A program made the position numbers and the translations under genes. A DNA stretch of 64,000 nucleotides from an uncultured Hoeflea sp. (lineage in GTDB: Bacteria; Pseudomonadota; Alphaproteobacteria; Rhizobiales; Rhizobiaceae), in assembly GCF_947501405.1 (NCBI RefSeq), contig NZ_CANMVK010000001.1, positions 1,426,001 through 1,490,000 of the forward strand. The letters are read 5' to 3'. A model generated the notes under the pieces. It had not been told where the DNA came from. It saw nothing but the letters and a program-made list of their open reading frames with translations, and did not search any database. How positions within the stretch are numbered: the first letter of the stretch is position 1; each line of letters opens with the position of its first letter. Shown here one piece after another: positions 62,698 to 64,000 of this stretch.

Positions 62698-64000
62698 TCA
62701 GGCCGGGCGCGGAGAACGGTAGACGGTTACGCCGAGTTCGCGAATTTTCTTGCGCAGCGTGTTGCGGTTGAGCCCGAGCAGATCCGCTGCCTTGATCTGA
62801 TTGCCGCGCGTAGCCGTCAGTGCCGCCAGAATCAGGGGATACTCCACTTCTTCAAGCACCCGGTGATAAAGACCGGAGGGCGGAAGGCCTTCGCCAAACC
62901 CCGCAAAATACCGGCGCATGTTTTCCTCCACCGCCTGGGCGATGGTGGCCTGTTCGGTCAGGCCACCATCGCGTGGCGAGGCCGGTTCCGGCGATTCCAT
63001 ACGCAGCTCATTGTCGATGATCTCGCGGGTAATCACATCCTGCGGGTAGAGCGCCATGACCCGGCGGACCACGTTTTCGAGTTCACGCACATTGCCCGGC
63101 CAGGGATAGGCCTTGAGCAAATCCAGCGCATCACCGTCAAAGCGTTTGGCGTCAAGCCCCTCACTGACCGCGTTGCGAACGAAATGGCGTACCAGATCCG
63201 GCACGTCCTCGGCACGGTCACGCAGCCCCGGCAACCGCAGCGGCACGACGTTGAGGCGGTAGAACAGATCTTCGCGGAACAGGCCCTGATCGATCAGCAG
63301 CTTGAGATCCTTGTTGGTGGCCGCGACGATGCGGACATTGCTCTTGATCGGCGTGCGGCCACCCACGGTGGTGTACTCGCCCTGTTGCAGCACCCGCAGC
63401 AGCCGGGTCTGGGCGTCCATCGGCATATCGCCGATCTCGTCGAGGAACAAAGTCCCGCCCTCGGCCTGTTCGAAGCGGCCAGTCGAGCGGGTCTGAGCGC
63501 CGGTGAAGGCGCCTTTCTCATGGCCGAAAAGTTCTGATTCGATCAGATCGCGGGGGATTGCAGCCATGTTGATGGCGACAAAGGGTCCGTTGCGGCGCTT
63601 GCCATAGTCATGCAGCGCACGGGCGACCAGTTCCTTGCCAGTGCCCGATTCGCCGGTGATCATCAGCGTGAGGTCGGTCTGCATCAACCGGGCCAGCACC
63701 CGGTAGATTTCCTGCATCGCTGTGGAGCGGCCGACCAGCGGCATGCCTTCCGAGGTCTCATCGGCCTGCGCGGCCAGTTTGCGCGGTTCCGACAACGCCC
63801 TTCCGATGGTGCCGATCATCTCGGTCAAGTCGAATGGCTTGGGCAGGTAATCATAGGCGCCGCATTCGGACGCCCTAATCGCGGTCATGAAGGTGTTTTG
63901 CGCGCTCATCACCAAGACCGGAAGGTCCGGCCGGGCACGGCGGATGCGCGGCAACAGATCGAAGGCGTTTTCATCGGGCATCACCACATCGGTGATCACC
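62698..64000 (-). CDS. ntrC: Nitrogen regulation response regulator NtrC, partial (start beyond the window)
   Basis: Sigma-54-dependent activator of nitrogen assimilation genes; 433 codons are in the window and the N-terminus is cut at base 64000. It starts inside the receiver domain ([16 protein letters not shown], then KPFDLTEMI). The AAA+ domain has [17 protein letters not shown] and the sigma-54 loop GAFTGA at 63496-63513, and the C-terminal HTH reads [23 protein letters not shown]. Unlike NtrX at 58871-60235, it keeps GAFTGA. NtrB should lie just beyond the window edge. Confidence 0.96.
   Translation of the reverse strand, partial: VITDVVMPDENAFDLLPRIRRARPDLPVLVMSAQNTFMTAIRASECGAYDYLPKPFDLTEMIGTIGRALSEPRKLAAQADETSEGMPLVGRSTAMQEIYRVLARLMQTDLTLMITGESGTGKELVARALHDYGKRRNGPFVAINMAAIPRDLIESELFGHEKGAFTGAQTRSTGRFEQAEGGTLFLDEIGDMPMDAQTRLLRVLQQGEYTTVGGRTPIKSNVRIVAATNKDLKLLIDQGLFREDLFYRLNVVPLRLPGLRDRAEDVPDLVRHFVRNAVSEGLDAKRFDGDALDLLKAYPWPGNVRELENVVRRVMALYPQDVITREIIDNELRMESPEPASPRDGGLTEQATIAQAVEENMRRYFAGFGEGLPPSGLYHRVLEEVEYPLILAALTATRGNQIKAADLLGLNRNTLRKKIRELGVTVYRSPRPA

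Noticed and set aside
1-64000. CRISPR arrays, insertion sequences, prophage genes or integrase sites
   Set aside because: No regularly spaced direct repeats, transposase or recombinase motifs, or tRNA-linked duplications were found. The single tRNA-Ser has no adjacent integrase or repeat of its 3' end that I could see.

Overview
The window looks like chromosomal DNA of an alphaproteobacterium of the order Hyphomicrobiales (Rhizobiales). The evidence is high GC content, an ALAS-type hemA, and blocks typical of that order: ntrC-ntrY-ntrX-trkA-trkH-hfq-hflX, dacF-tmk-holB-metG-tatD, and cysG-DUF2849-cysI-DUF934. A Hoeflea- or Phyllobacteriaceae-like host is possible, but that is inference. No phage, insertion sequence, integrase, plasmid gene or CRISPR array was seen. 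Almost all of the window is ordinary core or near-core genome.

Layout. 1-1233: end of a BMP-type (purine nucleoside-like) ABC importer, with the last codons of a permease, its periplasmic binding protein and a terminator. 1316-5580: an acyltransferase-3 membrane protein, then a divergent aminotransferase / glutamine-synthetase-like pair that suggests amine or polyamine catabolism. 5658-7512: hemA with an FNR/FixK-type box, and a small ArsR repressor with the two cysteines of persulfide sensors. 7932-15496: a 1815-residue alpha-2-macroglobulin with a PAN/Apple domain, paired with penicillin-binding protein 1C. 15577-21475: a TetR regulator diverging from an RND efflux pair, with an ATPase-less ABC membrane protein coupled to its end.

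21617-30455: tRNA-Ser(UGA), a small secreted protein, RlpA, a D,D-carboxypeptidase, then a tightly packed run tmk-holB-metG-tatD-MBL hydrolase-YbaK in which most neighbours overlap by 4 bp. 30479-35556: CaiB-type CoA-transferase, aquaporin Z, M32 carboxypeptidase and an EamA transporter. 35683-38598: a MarR regulator with a tandem palindrome, diverging from yqaA, lrgA, lrgB and a thiopurine methyltransferase. 38643-40656: an unknown exported protein and a class III adenylate cyclase.

40798-47809: NAD-dependent molybdenum formate dehydrogenase (lysR, fdsG, fdsB, fdsA, fdhD, fdsD) on the minus strand, with a LysR-type box between the regulator and fdsG. 47935-52284: assimilatory sulfite reduction (siroheme synthase, DUF2849, sulfite reductase, DUF934, 2Fe-2S ferredoxin). 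52465-53992: a nucleoside-deaminase-like protein and MazG. 54024-64000, minus strand: hflX, hfq, trkH, trkA, ntrX, ntrY and the start-less ntrC, i.e. nitrogen signalling, potassium uptake and RNA regulation.

No clearly unprecedented system was found. The best leads are regulatory sites (LysR, MarR, TetR and FNR/FixK boxes), the orphan ABC membrane protein attached to the RND pump, the persulfide-sensor-like ArsR protein beside hemA, the secreted PAN-macroglobulin/PBP1C pair, the DUF proteins of the sulfite operon, and a few proteins of unknown function. Coordinates and starts were worked out by reading. Family names rest on recognised motifs and were not checked by database search.
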